The notes: a model not told the origin generated them from the letters alone. Positions 1 through 9,427 are shown, counted from the stretch's first letter. The stretch is DNA of 64,000 bases from Persicitalea jodogahamensis (GCF_014651615.1 NZ_BMXF01000004.1:62001-126000); one strand, 5' to 3'. Program-made: numbers and translations.

Positions 1-871
1 CAGTGTGCAGAGCACTCAATGCCGCCTGTACCGTAGGTTTGTCCTCGGGATACGTCACGCCGAACCAATCGGATTGGCTGGTGAATACGCGGCAATTGCC
101 TTGATTGTGATAGATCAGGTTTGTGACAATCAGGGGGATGTAAAACTCAGCCTTGGGGTTGTCTGCATTCCTGAGTGCGAAATCATGAAATTGTGCTTCC
201 ATTAATGGGAATGCAGCGGGTTTGAAGCCCCAGAAATTCATGGAAACGGGCGTGTAAGGCGGGAGCTCAGTGAGAATATCGTCTTCCTCGAAGTATATAT
301 TGCCGACTTTATCGGGAAAAATCTTGGTGCGTTCAGTGACCGACGAAAGGTTGCCGTCGGCTTTCACAATACACACGCCACGAGACACGGTTCCATTTTC
401 CGACAGCGTGCGCTTCAATTCATAGCCAATCATGGCATGCTGCGTGTCATCGGTATCGGTAGACAGGAACTCTGCCATTTTTGCAAACGATTCACGACCG
501 TAAAAATCATCTGCGTTGATCACTGCGAATGGTTCGCTGGTCTGGGGCCAGGCGCACAGTGTGGCATGGCCGGTTCCCCAGGGCTTGGAACGCGTTACCT
601 CGCCTAACTCCTCAGGTACATAGGACTGAATGCCTTGTATCGCAAAATCGTATTCGATTTTACCCCGAAGCCGAGGGGCAAAGGTCGCTTCCACATCGTC
701 CTTGATTTCTTCCCGGACGATGAACACCACCTTGCCAAAACCGGCGCGAATGGCATCGTAAAGGGAGTAATCGATGATTGTTTCACCGTGAGGACCAAAC
801 TGGTCAAGCTGCTTGACACCGCCATAGCGGCTGCCCATGCCGGCAGCAAGAATTAATAATGTGGGTTTCAT
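1..871 (-). CDS. Sugar nucleotidyltransferase family protein (3' end beyond window)
   Basis: The frame opens at an ATG at 871 and stays open for 290 codons to the window edge, so the C-terminus is missing. The N-terminus has the Rossmann-like nucleotidyltransferase signature LAAGMGSRYGG (residues 8-18), followed by K20, which in the family binds the NTP phosphates. A second signature, VINADDFYG (about 117-125), supplies the metal-binding Asp. Family members join a sugar-1-phosphate to an NTP to make activated sugars for glycan synthesis; the sugar and nucleotide cannot be read from this sequence. It could act in the cytoplasm as a GlmU/RfbA/GalU-like enzyme or as an uncharacterised paralogue. 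It is transcribed away from the thr operon, and no partner gene is visible. Confidence 0.85.
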   Translation of the reverse strand, partial: MKPTLLILAAGMGSRYGGVKQLDQFGPHGETIIDYSLYDAIRAGFGKVVFIVREEIKDDVEATFAPRLRGKIEYDFAIQGIQSYVPEELGEVTRSKPWGTGHATLCAWPQTSEPFAVINADDFYGRESFAKMAEFLSTDTDDTQHAMIGYELKRTLSENGTVSRGVCIVKADGNLSSVTERTKIFPDKVGNIYFEEDDILTELPPYTPVSMNFWGFKPAAFPLMEAQFHDFALRNADNPKAEFYIPLIVTNLIYHNQGNCRVFTSQSDWFGVTYPEDKPTVQAALSALHT

Positions 872-1080
872 TTGAGTCAATTATGGATGAGTGATTGAGT
901 GAATGGCAGAATAATAGCCCCCGAAGACGGCAGGCTGTCCTGATCTTCACAATTACAAAAAACGCAAATTGTCAGCGGAAATCTAATTTTTGAGGCTACA
1001 AAAGCTGTTAAAAAGGATTCTAAAGAAAGGGATTCTAGGTCAAATAACGATAAACTCTTTTTAAAGACTCAGGCATAAAA

Positions 1081-1110
1081 AAAGCGCCGCGTGGAAGCTC
1101 GCGACGCTTT
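1081..1110 (-). terminator. Rho-independent terminator of thrA-thrB-iscA
   Basis: An 11-bp stem (arms 1081-1091 and 1100-1110, one mismatch) closes an 8-nt loop. On the minus strand it is followed by seven T residues (1077-1083). It lies 36 nt after the iscA stop, as expected for the end of that transcript. Confidence 0.8.
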
Positions 1111-1145
1111 AATCATTCTCACTTAACCAAAACCTTTTTCTAAAA

Positions 1146-1472
1146 TCAAACGGCGAAGCTCTCACCGCAACCGCAGGTGCGGGAAGCGTTGGGATTCACA
1201 AACTGAAAGCCCTTACCATTCAGACCATCGCTGAAATCAAGAATGGTGCCGGCCAGGTACAAGATACTTTTCTTGTCCACCACAATCCGGATGCCCTTAT
1301 CTTCAAAGACCATATCGGTTGGCTGGGTATTCGTGTCGAACTCTAAATTATACATGAGACCAGAGCAACCACCGCCCTCAACGCCCACACGGATGTGGTT
1401 TTCGTCGGTGCGGCCTTCTTCCTGGCGAAGGGTCTCGATTCTGTCTTTGGCTTTATCTGTTACCGTTACCAT
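1146..1472 (-). CDS. HesB/IscA/SufA-family iron-sulfur cluster assembly protein
   Basis: This 108-residue protein has the normal length for an A-type Fe-S carrier. It has the three conserved cysteines: C36 in the GGGCSG motif and C100/C102 in the C-terminal CGCG motif. In the family these hold an Fe-S cluster or iron for delivery to client apo-proteins in the cytoplasm. The gene follows thrB by 161 nt on the same strand and ends at a strong hairpin, so it is probably last in the thrA-thrB transcript or has its own promoter in the gap. No other isc or suf gene is nearby, so I do not choose between the iscA, sufA and erpA names. Confidence 0.93.
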   Translation of the reverse strand: MVTVTDKAKDRIETLRQEEGRTDENHIRVGVEGGGCSGLMYNLEFDTNTQPTDMVFEDKGIRIVVDKKSILYLAGTILDFSDGLNGKGFQFVNPNASRTCGCGESFAV

Positions 1473-1633
1473 AGTTTCTTCTTTTGGGATTCACTGGTAT
1501 TAACTTTTTTGGCAATGGGAAAGTTCAGCGGGACTCCCCATTAAAAAGATGGTGTGATTTATGGAAATATTGGTTGAAACTAACCTGCTGCTATACGCCC
1601 ACTTGCGTTAAAAAGAACCTCTGTGTGGTCCAG

Positions 1634-2572
1634 TTAATTAAATTCCAGAACCTTCGGCCCCTGACGGTTGATGGCCGAAACGTATGCATTGCTCTCGATT
1701 CCGGCCGTGGCAAATGTCTCTTGCATAGCCTTCCCAACTTGCTCGGCAGTCTCGCGACCTTTGCTGAGGGTAAACATTGACGGACCTGCGCCCGAAATAC
1801 TGCATCCCAGAGCGCCATGCGCAATTGCAACTTGCTTTACCTCATTGAATTCAGGAATGAGAATAGCCCGGATGGGTTCGACAATGACATCCACCATGGA
1901 GCGGCTGATGAGGTCGTAATCCTCCTGCATCAGGCCGGCGATGAGTCCGGCAACGTTTCCCATCTGCGAAATGGCGTTCTTCAACGATACCTCATTGCGC
2001 AGAATAAATCGAGCGTCTTTCGTATTGACTTCGATATCCGGGTTGACCAGCGTGCAGTACAACTCTTCCGGCACCGGAATCTGAAACACATCTAAAGGCT
2101 GGTAACTGCGCACAACCAGAAAACCGCCCATGAGCGCCGGGCCTACGTTATCGGCGTGGGCCGATCCGCAGGCGATGCGTTCGCCCTCCATAGCAAAAGG
2201 CAGGAGTTGTTGCCGGGTGAGTGGCTGCCCCAGCATTTCGTTCAGGGCGTATACACCCGCCACGGCACTGGCTGAACTTGACCCCATGCCACTGCCTAAG
2301 GGCATGTTTTTGTGCAAAATCACTTCGCCGCCAAATTCCGTATTGCCCAGATGCTCAAGCAATCGCAGCATCACAACCGTTACCGCATTCCTGGCTGAAT
2401 CGCGGGGAAGGCGTCCACCATCGCCGGTTATATCGGAAATGACAATGCCGGGCTCCGCCCGGCGGCGCAATTCCACCACGTCGCCAGGTTCGTCCACGGC
2501 AAAACCGAAGATGTCAAACCCGCAGGCCACATTAGCTACTGTGGCGGGGGCAAAAGCTTTGATGTAGTTCAT
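1634..2572 (-). CDS. thrB: Homoserine kinase
   Basis: A GHMP-superfamily kinase of 312 residues, the usual length for ThrB. The ATP-binding motif PLGSGMGSSSAS lies near residue 90, the N-terminus reads VANVACGFDIFG as in homoserine kinases, and the C-terminal GHMP motif CSISGAGPSMF is present. It phosphorylates homoserine to O-phosphohomoserine in threonine synthesis in the cytoplasm. It lies 141 nt downstream of thrA on the same strand, which supports the specific function. The thrC gene expected next in the classical thrABC order is absent; iscA follows instead. Confidence 0.95.
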   Translation of the reverse strand: MNYIKAFAPATVANVACGFDIFGFAVDEPGDVVELRRRAEPGIVISDITGDGGRLPRDSARNAVTVVMLRLLEHLGNTEFGGEVILHKNMPLGSGMGSSSASAVAGVYALNEMLGQPLTRQQLLPFAMEGERIACGSAHADNVGPALMGGFLVVRSYQPLDVFQIPVPEELYCTLVNPDIEVNTKDARFILRNEVSLKNAISQMGNVAGLIAGLMQEDYDLISRSMVDVIVEPIRAILIPEFNEVKQVAIAHGALGCSISGAGPSMFTLSKGRETAEQVGKAMQETFATAGIESNAYVSAINRQGPKVLEFN

Positions 2573-2713
2573 TTTTTAAGTAGCAAAGTTCCTAAGCGGC
2601 AAAATGATTGTAGATAAAATGAGCGTTTACAGTCTTAATTCACTCTGAAACTTTGCGCCACGGGGCGCCCCGCCCTCTGTCCCTTTATTGAATCAAGACC
2701 GCCCTGCCCCAAA

Positions 2714-5170
2714 CTACCCCAAGTAACTACTAATACTCATGATATCGGCAAAGACACCCGAAGCGGTAACTTCGGCACCAGCACCGGGTCCTTTGACCAC
2801 TAGCGGGCGATCTTTGTAGCGATCTGTGGTGAATGACACGATATTGTCGCTACCGGAAAGATTGTAGAAAGGGTGTTTCTCATCCACGGCCCGGAGCTCA
2901 ACGGTGGCTTTATTGTTTTCGAGCGTGGCGATATAGCGCAGAACACCGTCCTTGGCCTTTGCACCGTCCAATAACCCTTCAAAAAAGGAATTGGAGTTTT
3001 CAAGTTCGGCAAAAAAGGCTTCCACTGTCGGCGCTTGCAGGCAATTGTCGGGCAGAAGCTGGGCAATTTTTACCTCTTCCGGCTCCATCGGAACGCCAAC
3101 TTCTCTAGCCAGGATCAAAATCTTCCTCGCCACGTCGGTGCCGCTGAGGTCATCGCGCGGGTCGGGTTCTGTATACCCTTTGGCCTTGGCCTCCCGAACC
3201 ACGTCTGCAAAACGAACACCGGGGCCGAACGTGTTAAAGATGTAGGATAAAGTACCCGATAGAATCGCTTCAATCCTGATAAATTTATCCCCGCTGTCCA
3301 TTAAGCCCTGAATGGTATTGATAATAGGCAGGCCTGCACCCACATTGGTTTCGTACAGGAATTTAACGCCCCGCTGAAGGGCGGTCCTTTGCAGGCGCTG
3401 GTATTCATCATAACGACCCGAGTTGGCCACTTTGTTGGGCGTAACGACCGAGATGCTGGCGTCCAGTAGTTTTCCATAATGGCGTACTATGTCTTTGTCA
3501 GACGTACAATCTACAAAAACACTGTTGGGCAGGTTGAGCTCGATAATACGATCTACGAAGGCAGGAATGCTGGTTTTGACACCGTTGTCGGCCAATTCCT
3601 CACGCCAGCGGTCGGGAGCAATGCCCCCGGGTTCGAGCAGCATTTTCTTGGTATTGGAAAGGCCCGCAATGTTAAGCTTCAGCAGCCTCTGACCACTCAG
3701 AAAAGCCGACTGGCTGCCTACCTGCTCGAGTAAGGTGCCACCGATCAGGCCCACCCCGACGATAAATAAGTTCAAGGAGCGGGTTTCGGATAGGAAAAAC
3801 ACTCCGTGAATGGCATTGAGGGCTTTGGAAAGGTCATTCTTGGAAATAACTACCGAGATATTCAACTCCGAAGATCCCTGCGCTGTGGCGATGATGTTGA
3901 TGCCGTTTTTCCCTAAAACCGAAAACAACTTACCCGCTACGCCTGAACTCTTCCGCATTCCTTCGCCTACTATGGCGATGATTGAGACGTTTTTTTCAAT
4001 AGCAATGCTGTCTATATCACCACTTTTTATCTCGACCTCGAAGGCCGCTTCCAGAACCTGCTGCGCCCGCTCAGCCAGCTGATGGTCGATGGTGAAGCAG
4101 ATCGAGTGCTCCGAAGATGCCTGCGAAATAAGTACGACACTGATATTATTCTCTGACAATGTGGTGAAAAGGCGCGCCGAGATACCCGCTACGCCGATCA
4201 TACCGCTGCCCTGAATATTTACCAAAGCCATGTCATCAATAGACGAAATGCCCGTGATGGCGTACTGTTTGTGATTCGCCGAGCGGTCCACCAGGGTGCC
4301 CTCGAAGCCAATATTAAAGGTATTAAGTACCTTCAAAGGAATATTCTTTGCAAACGCAGGTTGCAGGCTGGGCGGATAAATGACCTTGGCCCCGAAGTGG
4401 GAAAGCTCCATGGCCTCGGCGTAGGAAATTGCCGGAATCGTGAAGGCATTGGGTACTTTGCGGGGGTCCGCCGTCATCATGCCGTCCACGTCAGTCCAGA
4501 TTTCGATCACCTGGGCGTCTAGGGCCGCACCGAAGATGGAAGCCGTGTAGTCCGACCCTCCGCGCCCCAGGGTGGTGGTTATCCCTTCGGCGGTAGCCCC
4601 TATAAACCCCGTGATGCACTGCAAAGCGGAAGATTTGGCAAAATGCTCGAGGATCAGCTGGTTCGTGGTGGCGAAATCCACGTCAGCCATACCGAAGTGG
4701 TCGTTCGTACGGACCAGTTGCCGGGCATCGCAAAACTCCGCCTTGACCCCTATGTTTTTTAAGGCCTCGGTAATGATGTTGGTTGACAGACGCTCGCCGA
4801 AGCTCATGATCAGGTCCATGGTGCGGTCGGTTAGCTCACGAATGAGTGACACGCCCCGCAGGATATCCTCGAGCTCATTGAACAGGCCTTTTATGTTGGC
4901 AAAAGTACCGCTCTGCTGCTTTACGTTAATCAAGCCGCGAATAGTAGCGAAGTGTCTTTCCTCCACGACCTTCAGCAGTTCGAAGTACTCCTGATTACCG
5001 GCAGCGGCCATGCGGCCAATCTCGATCAGTCGGTTGGTGGCCCCACCCATCGCCGAAAAAACGACTGCTGTTCGCTCGCCTTTGGAAATACTTTTTTCAA
5101 GGATCTCGATGACCAACTTAATACTCTCAACCGAACCCACCGACGTGCCGCCAAACTTTAGAACTTTCAT
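2714..5170 (-). CDS. thrA: Bifunctional aspartokinase / homoserine dehydrogenase
   Basis: A protein of 818 residues that catalyses the first and third steps from aspartate to homoserine. The start is set at the ATG at 5170 because MKVLKFGGTSVGS is the canonical aspartokinase N-terminus; the frame is open further upstream, to 5311, but that extension resembles no kinase. The aspartokinase domain covers about residues 1-290 and two ACT regulatory modules about 310-460. The NAD(P)-binding VGVGLIGGT of homoserine dehydrogenase is near 470, followed by the catalytic domain to the end. The fusion and its length match the enterobacterial ThrA and Bacteroidota enzymes. ACT modules suggest feedback control by an end-product amino acid (family knowledge). 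thrB follows. Confidence 0.95.
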   Translation of the reverse strand: MKVLKFGGTSVGSVESIKLVIEILEKSISKGERTAVVFSAMGGATNRLIEIGRMAAAGNQEYFELLKVVEERHFATIRGLINVKQQSGTFANIKGLFNELEDILRGVSLIRELTDRTMDLIMSFGERLSTNIITEALKNIGVKAEFCDARQLVRTNDHFGMADVDFATTNQLILEHFAKSSALQCITGFIGATAEGITTTLGRGGSDYTASIFGAALDAQVIEIWTDVDGMMTADPRKVPNAFTIPAISYAEAMELSHFGAKVIYPPSLQPAFAKNIPLKVLNTFNIGFEGTLVDRSANHKQYAITGISSIDDMALVNIQGSGMIGVAGISARLFTTLSENNISVVLISQASSEHSICFTIDHQLAERAQQVLEAAFEVEIKSGDIDSIAIEKNVSIIAIVGEGMRKSSGVAGKLFSVLGKNGINIIATAQGSSELNISVVISKNDLSKALNAIHGVFFLSETRSLNLFIVGVGLIGGTLLEQVGSQSAFLSGQRLLKLNIAGLSNTKKMLLEPGGIAPDRWREELADNGVKTSIPAFVDRIIELNLPNSVFVDCTSDKDIVRHYGKLLDASISVVTPNKVANSGRYDEYQRLQRTALQRGVKFLYETNVGAGLPIINTIQGLMDSGDKFIRIEAILSGTLSYIFNTFGPGVRFADVVREAKAKGYTEPDPRDDLSGTDVARKILILAREVGVPMEPEEVKIAQLLPDNCLQAPTVEAFFAELENSNSFFEGLLDGAKAKDGVLRYIATLENNKATVELRAVDEKHPFYNLSGSDNIVSFTTDRYKDRPLVVKGPGAGAEVTASGVFADIMSISSYLG

Positions 5171-5268
5171 TAAAAGAGGGATATTGAATGCTGGAATATG
5201 GATGCAGAAAATTTGTTGGATCCTGCAACGGTTAACCCAATACTGGAAAAACTTCCCAATAAATCGCG

Positions 5269-5276
5269 CAAAGATA
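5269..5276 (-). promoter_or_regulatory. Candidate -7 box (TATCTTTG) of thrA
   Basis: Read on the minus strand, this is TATCTTTG, matching the Bacteroidota housekeeping -7 consensus TAnnTTTG, about 100 nt upstream of the thrA ATG. A clear -33 TTTG at the usual distance is not obvious, so the call rests on the -7 box alone. Confidence 0.4.
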
Positions 5277-5390
5277 GTAAAAGCCCTCCCCGCACGACGA
5301 TTTTTAGACAAAAACTGCGCTGTTTTCGCATTTCCTCCCTATTTTTCCCAGCCTTTCCAAAACCATTATTCATCTTTCCGCCCTCAAAAC

Positions 5391-6668
5391 TTGCTTTACC
5401 GCTATCGCGTCCTCTTTTTCCTTTTCTCTCTTTCCATGATCACTTACCTCGACCGTGTTTGCATCTCGGTGGTAGGTGTGCGCATGAAAGCTGATCTCGG
5501 TTTGAGTAACGAAGAATTTGGCTGGGTCCTGGGCGCTTTTTCGCTGGCCTATGCCTTGTTCGAGATGCCCACGGGGGCTTTGGGAGATCGCCTTGGACCA
5601 AGAAGAGTACTGTTGAGGGTCGTGCTTTGGTGGTCGCTATTCACCGCGCTAACAGGAGTCGCTACCGGGCTCATCGCACTTATTGTCATTCGTTTTTTAT
5701 TTGGAATGGGTGAAGCGGGGGCCTATCCCAATAGCTCTATTGTTATTGCCCGCTGGTTCCCGGCGGTCGAGACGGGGCGGGCACAGGCCTTTATCTGGGG
5801 AGCGGGACGATTGGGCGGTGCATTGGCTCCGGTCGTGATGGTGCCCCTGGCCGCAAGCGCAGGCTGGCGGGCCTCCTTCTGGGCAATGGGTCTGGTGGGA
5901 GTGGTGTGGGCAGGGGTTTGGTATTGGTGGTTTCGGGATTTTCCCAAAGAGAAAAAGGGCATTTCTGAAAAAGAACTTGCCTATATTCAGGAGAGCCGCC
6001 GTTTCCGGCCGCAGGCGCATGGCCTGGCCTGGGGCGCACTTTTGCGCAGCCGAAATCTATGGGCTTTGGTCGTCATGTTCCATTTTTACATGTATGGAGC
6101 TTACTTCTTTTACAGCTGGATGCCGATCTACTTACAGGAGGGGCGACATTTTTCCGAATCCGAAATGCAGCTTTTTTCCACTCTGCCCTTTTTGTCAGGA
6201 GCAGTGGGCTGCTTTACGGGAGGCTTTCTGAGCGATTGGCTGGTAAAGCGCTACGGTTTGCGCATCGGTCGCGCAAGTGTAGGTTTGGTGGGGATGGGGC
6301 TTTCGAGCGTCGTGATGTGGACCTCGGCTCTCACTACCGACAATGTTACGGCTGCCTACCTGCTTTCCGCGGGAATGCTTTTCAAAGATCTCACGCTGCC
6401 CGTGTCGTTCGCCGTTTGTGTGGATATTGGGAAAAGCCGCGCTGGAACCGTTTCCGGTACCATGAATATGATCGGACAGCTGGGGGGCTTTTTCCTGGCG
6501 GTATTCTTTGGCAAAATCGTGGACTGGGCAGGGGATTACAACTACCCGCTATACATTATAGGTACTTTGCTGGGAATCAGTAGTATGCTATGGCTGGTAA
6601 TCGATCCCACGAAAGAATTGGCCTGGAAAACGGCGGGTGCAAATGATGCGGGATTGCTGGATGGGTAA
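5391..6668 (+). CDS. MFS transporter (anion:cation symporter-like)
   Basis: A 12-helix major facilitator of about 425 residues in the inner membrane. Helix 1 reads SMITYLDRVCIS, typical of the ACS family that takes up sugar acids and other organic anions. The loop 2-3 motif GALGDRLGPRR is the MFS signature, and FGMGEAGAYPN is the ACS helix-4 motif. The start is uncertain: the frame is open back to 5010, overlapping thrA antisense by 160 nt. The TTG at 5391 gives a normal short N-terminus before helix 1; ATGs at 5202 and 5436 are alternatives. The substrate is unknown, and it has no operon partner on the plus strand. Confidence 0.88.
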   Translation: MLYRYRVLFFLFSLSMITYLDRVCISVVGVRMKADLGLSNEEFGWVLGAFSLAYALFEMPTGALGDRLGPRRVLLRVVLWWSLFTALTGVATGLIALIVIRFLFGMGEAGAYPNSSIVIARWFPAVETGRAQAFIWGAGRLGGALAPVVMVPLAASAGWRASFWAMGLVGVVWAGVWYWWFRDFPKEKKGISEKELAYIQESRRFRPQAHGLAWGALLRSRNLWALVVMFHFYMYGAYFFYSWMPIYLQEGRHFSESEMQLFSTLPFLSGAVGCFTGGFLSDWLVKRYGLRIGRASVGLVGMGLSSVVMWTSALTTDNVTAAYLLSAGMLFKDLTLPVSFAVCVDIGKSRAGTVSGTMNMIGQLGGFFLAVFFGKIVDWAGDYNYPLYIIGTLLGISSMLWLVIDPTKELAWKTAGANDAGLLDG

Positions 6669-6732
6669 AGCTCAGCATTTTCCACTCTTCAAATTACGCC
6701 GGACGAATTGCAGATTTTAACATTTTAAAAAA

Positions 6733-6761
6733 AAGCGTAAGCCAAAATCTGGCTCACGCTT
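6733..6761 (-). terminator. Rho-independent terminator of the SDR gene
   Basis: An 11-bp stem (6733-6743 with 6751-6761, one mismatch) and a 7-nt loop, followed on the minus strand by eight T residues (6727-6734). It lies 33 nt past the SDR stop codon. It may also block read-through from the MFS gene, but on the plus strand it is followed by A residues, not T. Confidence 0.75.
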
Positions 6762-6793
6762 ACAAAAAAAAAGAGACGATTCTCACCACACGA

Positions 6794-7510
6794 TTATTTG
6801 CCAGGTGGCATCGAAGGCCGCACCTCTACTTTGCTGGGCAGCGTCCGGGCGGGCATTTTGATCAGGTCGACTACAATCTGGCCAATATCTTCAGGCTGAA
6901 TTTTCCAGGCATCTTTCTCGCTGGGCTCATGATCGTTGAAATGTGTGGCAACCGAGCCAGGCATGATCGTACTCACCTTGATTCCATCGTCGCGTACATC
7001 CAGCATCATCGCCTGCGTGAAGCCCACCAGACCAAATTTACTGGCGTTATAGGCCGCACCCTGCGCGAAAAAGTTAGTACCTGCCAGACTGGCTATGCTT
7101 ATGAAATAGCCCTGCGATTTTTTAAGGGCATCCAGCGATGCCTTGGCACTATGGAAAACGCCCGTCAGGTTGATGTCGATGGTTTCGTGCCAATCCTTGT
7201 CGGTCATATCCTGGATTTTGGCAAAATGACCTACACCGGCGTTGGCGATGAGGTAATCCAGACGGCCCCATTTCTCTACGACTTCGGCCACGGCTTTCTC
7301 CTGGGCGGTCAGGCTACGTACGTCGGCTGCTATACCCATTGCGTAGTCGGCTTTAATATTATTGAGAGAGGCGGCTGCCTTATCCGCGTTATCCTGCGAG
7401 CGGCTGGTGATCGCCACTTTTATTCCCTGTTTTATCAGAGCTTCGGCCACACCGTAGCCTATTCCCATGCTTCCTCCTGTTACTAATGCAGTTTTGATTG
7501 TATCACTCAT
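6794..7510 (-). CDS. Short-chain dehydrogenase/reductase (SDR)
   Basis: A classical SDR of 238 residues that starts at the ATG at 7510 (MSDTIKTALVTGG); the open frame continues upstream, but that stretch is not SDR-like. The cofactor motif TGGSMGIG is at about residues 10-17 and the structural NAGVG at about 89. The catalytic Ser lies in SIASLAG, and YNASK supplies the Tyr-x-x-x-Lys pair. An Arg-containing motif (ITSRSQ) after beta-2 suggests NADP(H) preference. Such cytoplasmic enzymes oxidise or reduce alcohols, ketones or sugars, and the substrate cannot be told. Monocistronic, with its own terminator. Confidence 0.92.
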   Translation of the reverse strand: MSDTIKTALVTGGSMGIGYGVAEALIKQGIKVAITSRSQDNADKAAASLNNIKADYAMGIAADVRSLTAQEKAVAEVVEKWGRLDYLIANAGVGHFAKIQDMTDKDWHETIDINLTGVFHSAKASLDALKKSQGYFISIASLAGTNFFAQGAAYNASKFGLVGFTQAMMLDVRDDGIKVSTIMPGSVATHFNDHEPSEKDAWKIQPEDIGQIVVDLIKMPARTLPSKVEVRPSMPPGK

Positions 7511-7598
7511 TATTATTGGGTTTAAAGTTTGTTCAAAGTTTAGGGGACCAAAACATCCGTGCCGGGAAGGATTGGCGGGGGGGATCACTTCAAAAAAT

Positions 7599-7627
7599 AA
7601 GAGAACTACCTCGTGCGCAGTTCTCTT
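7599..7627 (-). terminator. Terminator of the S41 peptidase gene
   Basis: A perfect 9-bp stem (7599-7607 with 7619-7627) and an 11-nt loop, followed on the minus strand by a T-rich run TTATTTTTTG. It lies about 50 nt downstream of the S41 peptidase stop. Confidence 0.65.
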
Positions 7628-7674
7628 TTAATAATTTCGCGATAAACGCCTCTACAATAATTAACTGAATGATT

Positions 7675-9099
7675 CTAAAATTCCTTTATCATTCGCTTAT
7701 CACTTATTTGTAGGTTGTCTTTCAGGAATTCACTGGCGATTGGCTTAACCTGGGCGGTAACCCCAAGCCGGGCGTTGGGGCCGACAGGAACACCCATGAC
7801 ATTGAGTACTTTATTGAAAAGCGTCTCGTTGTCGTCACCGAAAGAGCGATAAGGGATCACGGTGTCATCTACCTGGTAGTTGGCGGCTATTCCGCTGGCA
7901 GTGCCATAATCCGACTCGTTGTTGGCGTTGGCAGTCTGGCCAAGCATCACGTATATGCCCCAGTTCCAGCGCTTTTGCTCGTCGCTGACAAGGGTACCAA
8001 ACAGGTTTTTGCCATACGTATGATCCCCAACTGTATATAGGTTCATGTAAGGTCGCAAACCATTGATGACCAATTCGCTGGCGGAGGCTGTTCCCTGGGA
8101 AGTGAGAACAAAAACCCGATCAAGCTGACTGCCAATATTATTGGGCTCCGCCAGGAAGTTGTGATCTAAGGCGTTGGCACCGTTTTGTTTTTTCAGAATG
8201 GCAGTATAGTTCTCGTTCCACTGTTCTTTGTAGAAAACTTTGGAAGCCGAGATATTTTTCCCAATCAACGAAGCAAGCGTTTCGGCAGAACTGATGTACC
8301 CACCACCATTAAAACGCAAATCAAGCACCAGCTCATTCACACCCTGCGCCTTGAACTCCCCGAAAACTTTTCGAAGTTGATCGTCGTAGGCTTTGGGGGA
8401 GGCATCAGTACCGGGCACAAACTGGGTGTAAACAAGGTAGCCAATCTTCTTGCCGTATTTGGATTTATCTATGATTGTGGAAAAACCAACCGGATTTTCA
8501 TTCACCTCCGCTTTGGTGATACTGAACGTTTTCAAATCATCAGATACCAGCGTAGTTCCATCCAAAGTACCGAGGGTAAAGCTGTGCGTGTCGCTGTTGC
8601 GCAACAGGGTGGCGTAGTTAGCGGTGGTCAGCAACTGGCCGTCTACCTTCGTAATAATATCGCCGCGCTTCAAACCGGCCAGCTCGGCGGGACTGCCCTT
8701 CACGACGTAACTCAGGTAGAGCCCGACATTGGACGCACTCTGGTTGGGAGCAGCGATCTGGTATTGAATGCCAAAAATCTTGCTGACTCCGTTGAATTCT
8801 TTTTGCAAAGCCGTCACATCGTCGGTAATGCCCGAAAAGCGATCGACCGTGGCGCGCTTATATATTAATTTCTCGAAATAGTCAGCTGGATTGGCCGTCG
8901 GGTCGAGCGTCGCCTGAGCAGGCATACTGCCTGACCAAAAGTAGGCATCGGCCATCTCCCCGTAAACCCAGGAATTGATTGAGCTATACTGAGTGTCGCC
9001 GACGGGAGAAACCGGGTCGACGTTGTCCTTTTTACAGCTGGTCGTAAACAAAAGCAGCAGCGCCAAAGCGACCAGGCCAGATCTTTTACCAATATTCAT
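7675..9099 (-). CDS. S41-family (C-terminal processing) peptidase lipoprotein
   Basis: A 474-residue secreted protease. The N-terminus is a lipoprotein signal ending LLLLFTTSC, with the lipidated Cys at about residue 22. A PDZ domain spans about residues 115-190 (SPAELAGLKRGDIITKV). The S41 core follows, with the GTASASE motif giving nucleophile Ser339 and Lys364 in HTYGKNLFG. The 25-residue spacing between these is the one seen in CtpA/D1P proteases. Family members cut unfolded or tagged proteins; this one should sit on the outer or inner membrane facing the periplasm. The divergent neighbour is the DUF2126 operon. The substrate is unknown. Confidence 0.93.
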   Translation of the reverse strand: MNIGKRSGLVALALLLLFTTSCKKDNVDPVSPVGDTQYSSINSWVYGEMADAYFWSGSMPAQATLDPTANPADYFEKLIYKRATVDRFSGITDDVTALQKEFNGVSKIFGIQYQIAAPNQSASNVGLYLSYVVKGSPAELAGLKRGDIITKVDGQLLTTANYATLLRNSDTHSFTLGTLDGTTLVSDDLKTFSITKAEVNENPVGFSTIIDKSKYGKKIGYLVYTQFVPGTDASPKAYDDQLRKVFGEFKAQGVNELVLDLRFNGGGYISSAETLASLIGKNISASKVFYKEQWNENYTAILKKQNGANALDHNFLAEPNNIGSQLDRVFVLTSQGTASASELVINGLRPYMNLYTVGDHTYGKNLFGTLVSDEQKRWNWGIYVMLGQTANANNESDYGTASGIAANYQVDDTVIPYRSFGDDNETLFNKVLNVMGVPVGPNARLGVTAQVKPIASEFLKDNLQISDKRMIKEF

Positions 9100-9427
9100 T
9101 CTTAGAACGGTTTTGAGTTAAATCGATGGTTTAGAAAAAAATAGAGGTAAAGCTATTTGGTCATGCGAGAAGGGTAGGGTGTATTTGGGTTTTTGTATAA
9201 AACTAATATTATATACGCCCCCCACTTTCAAAAAGTTGCAGGGACAGCGAAAATTTCGATTCCCATTTAAAAATCTGTAGTTTCTGGCTTCACAGCTACA
9301 AATCATCGCAAATTTTCCCTTCCCTAACGTAAAACCATTTATTTTCGCCAACTTGAAAAATAAATGGGTTTTATAAAGGCTGCATGACCCAAAATCCAAC
9401 CTAATACTAAGAAAGCTGAAATAAAAA
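9100..9427. other. Intergenic region between divergent genes
   Basis: This 328-nt stretch separates the S41 peptidase from the DUF2126 operon and should hold both promoters. It is AT-rich. The only structure I can support is the 11-bp inverted repeat at 9335-9367. A minus-strand frame of about 110 codons crosses it, but it has no recognisable domain and I do not call it. Confidence 0.5.
9335..9367. repeat. Inverted repeat upstream of the DUF2126 operon
   Basis: Perfect 11-bp arms (CCATTTATTTT at 9335-9345 and its complement at 9357-9367) around an 11-nt spacer, ending 60 nt before the operon start. It could be an operator or a leader hairpin. It is not followed by a T run in either direction that would make it a convincing terminator. 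Confidence 0.5.

Noticed and set aside
2662-2671. Palindrome GGGGCGCCCC between thrA and thrB
   Set aside because: Ten bases, no loop or T tract, and no sign of an operator context.
5010-5390. Upstream extension of the MFS transporter
   Set aside because: Partly antisense to thrA and not transporter-like before RYRVLFF; treated as untranslated.
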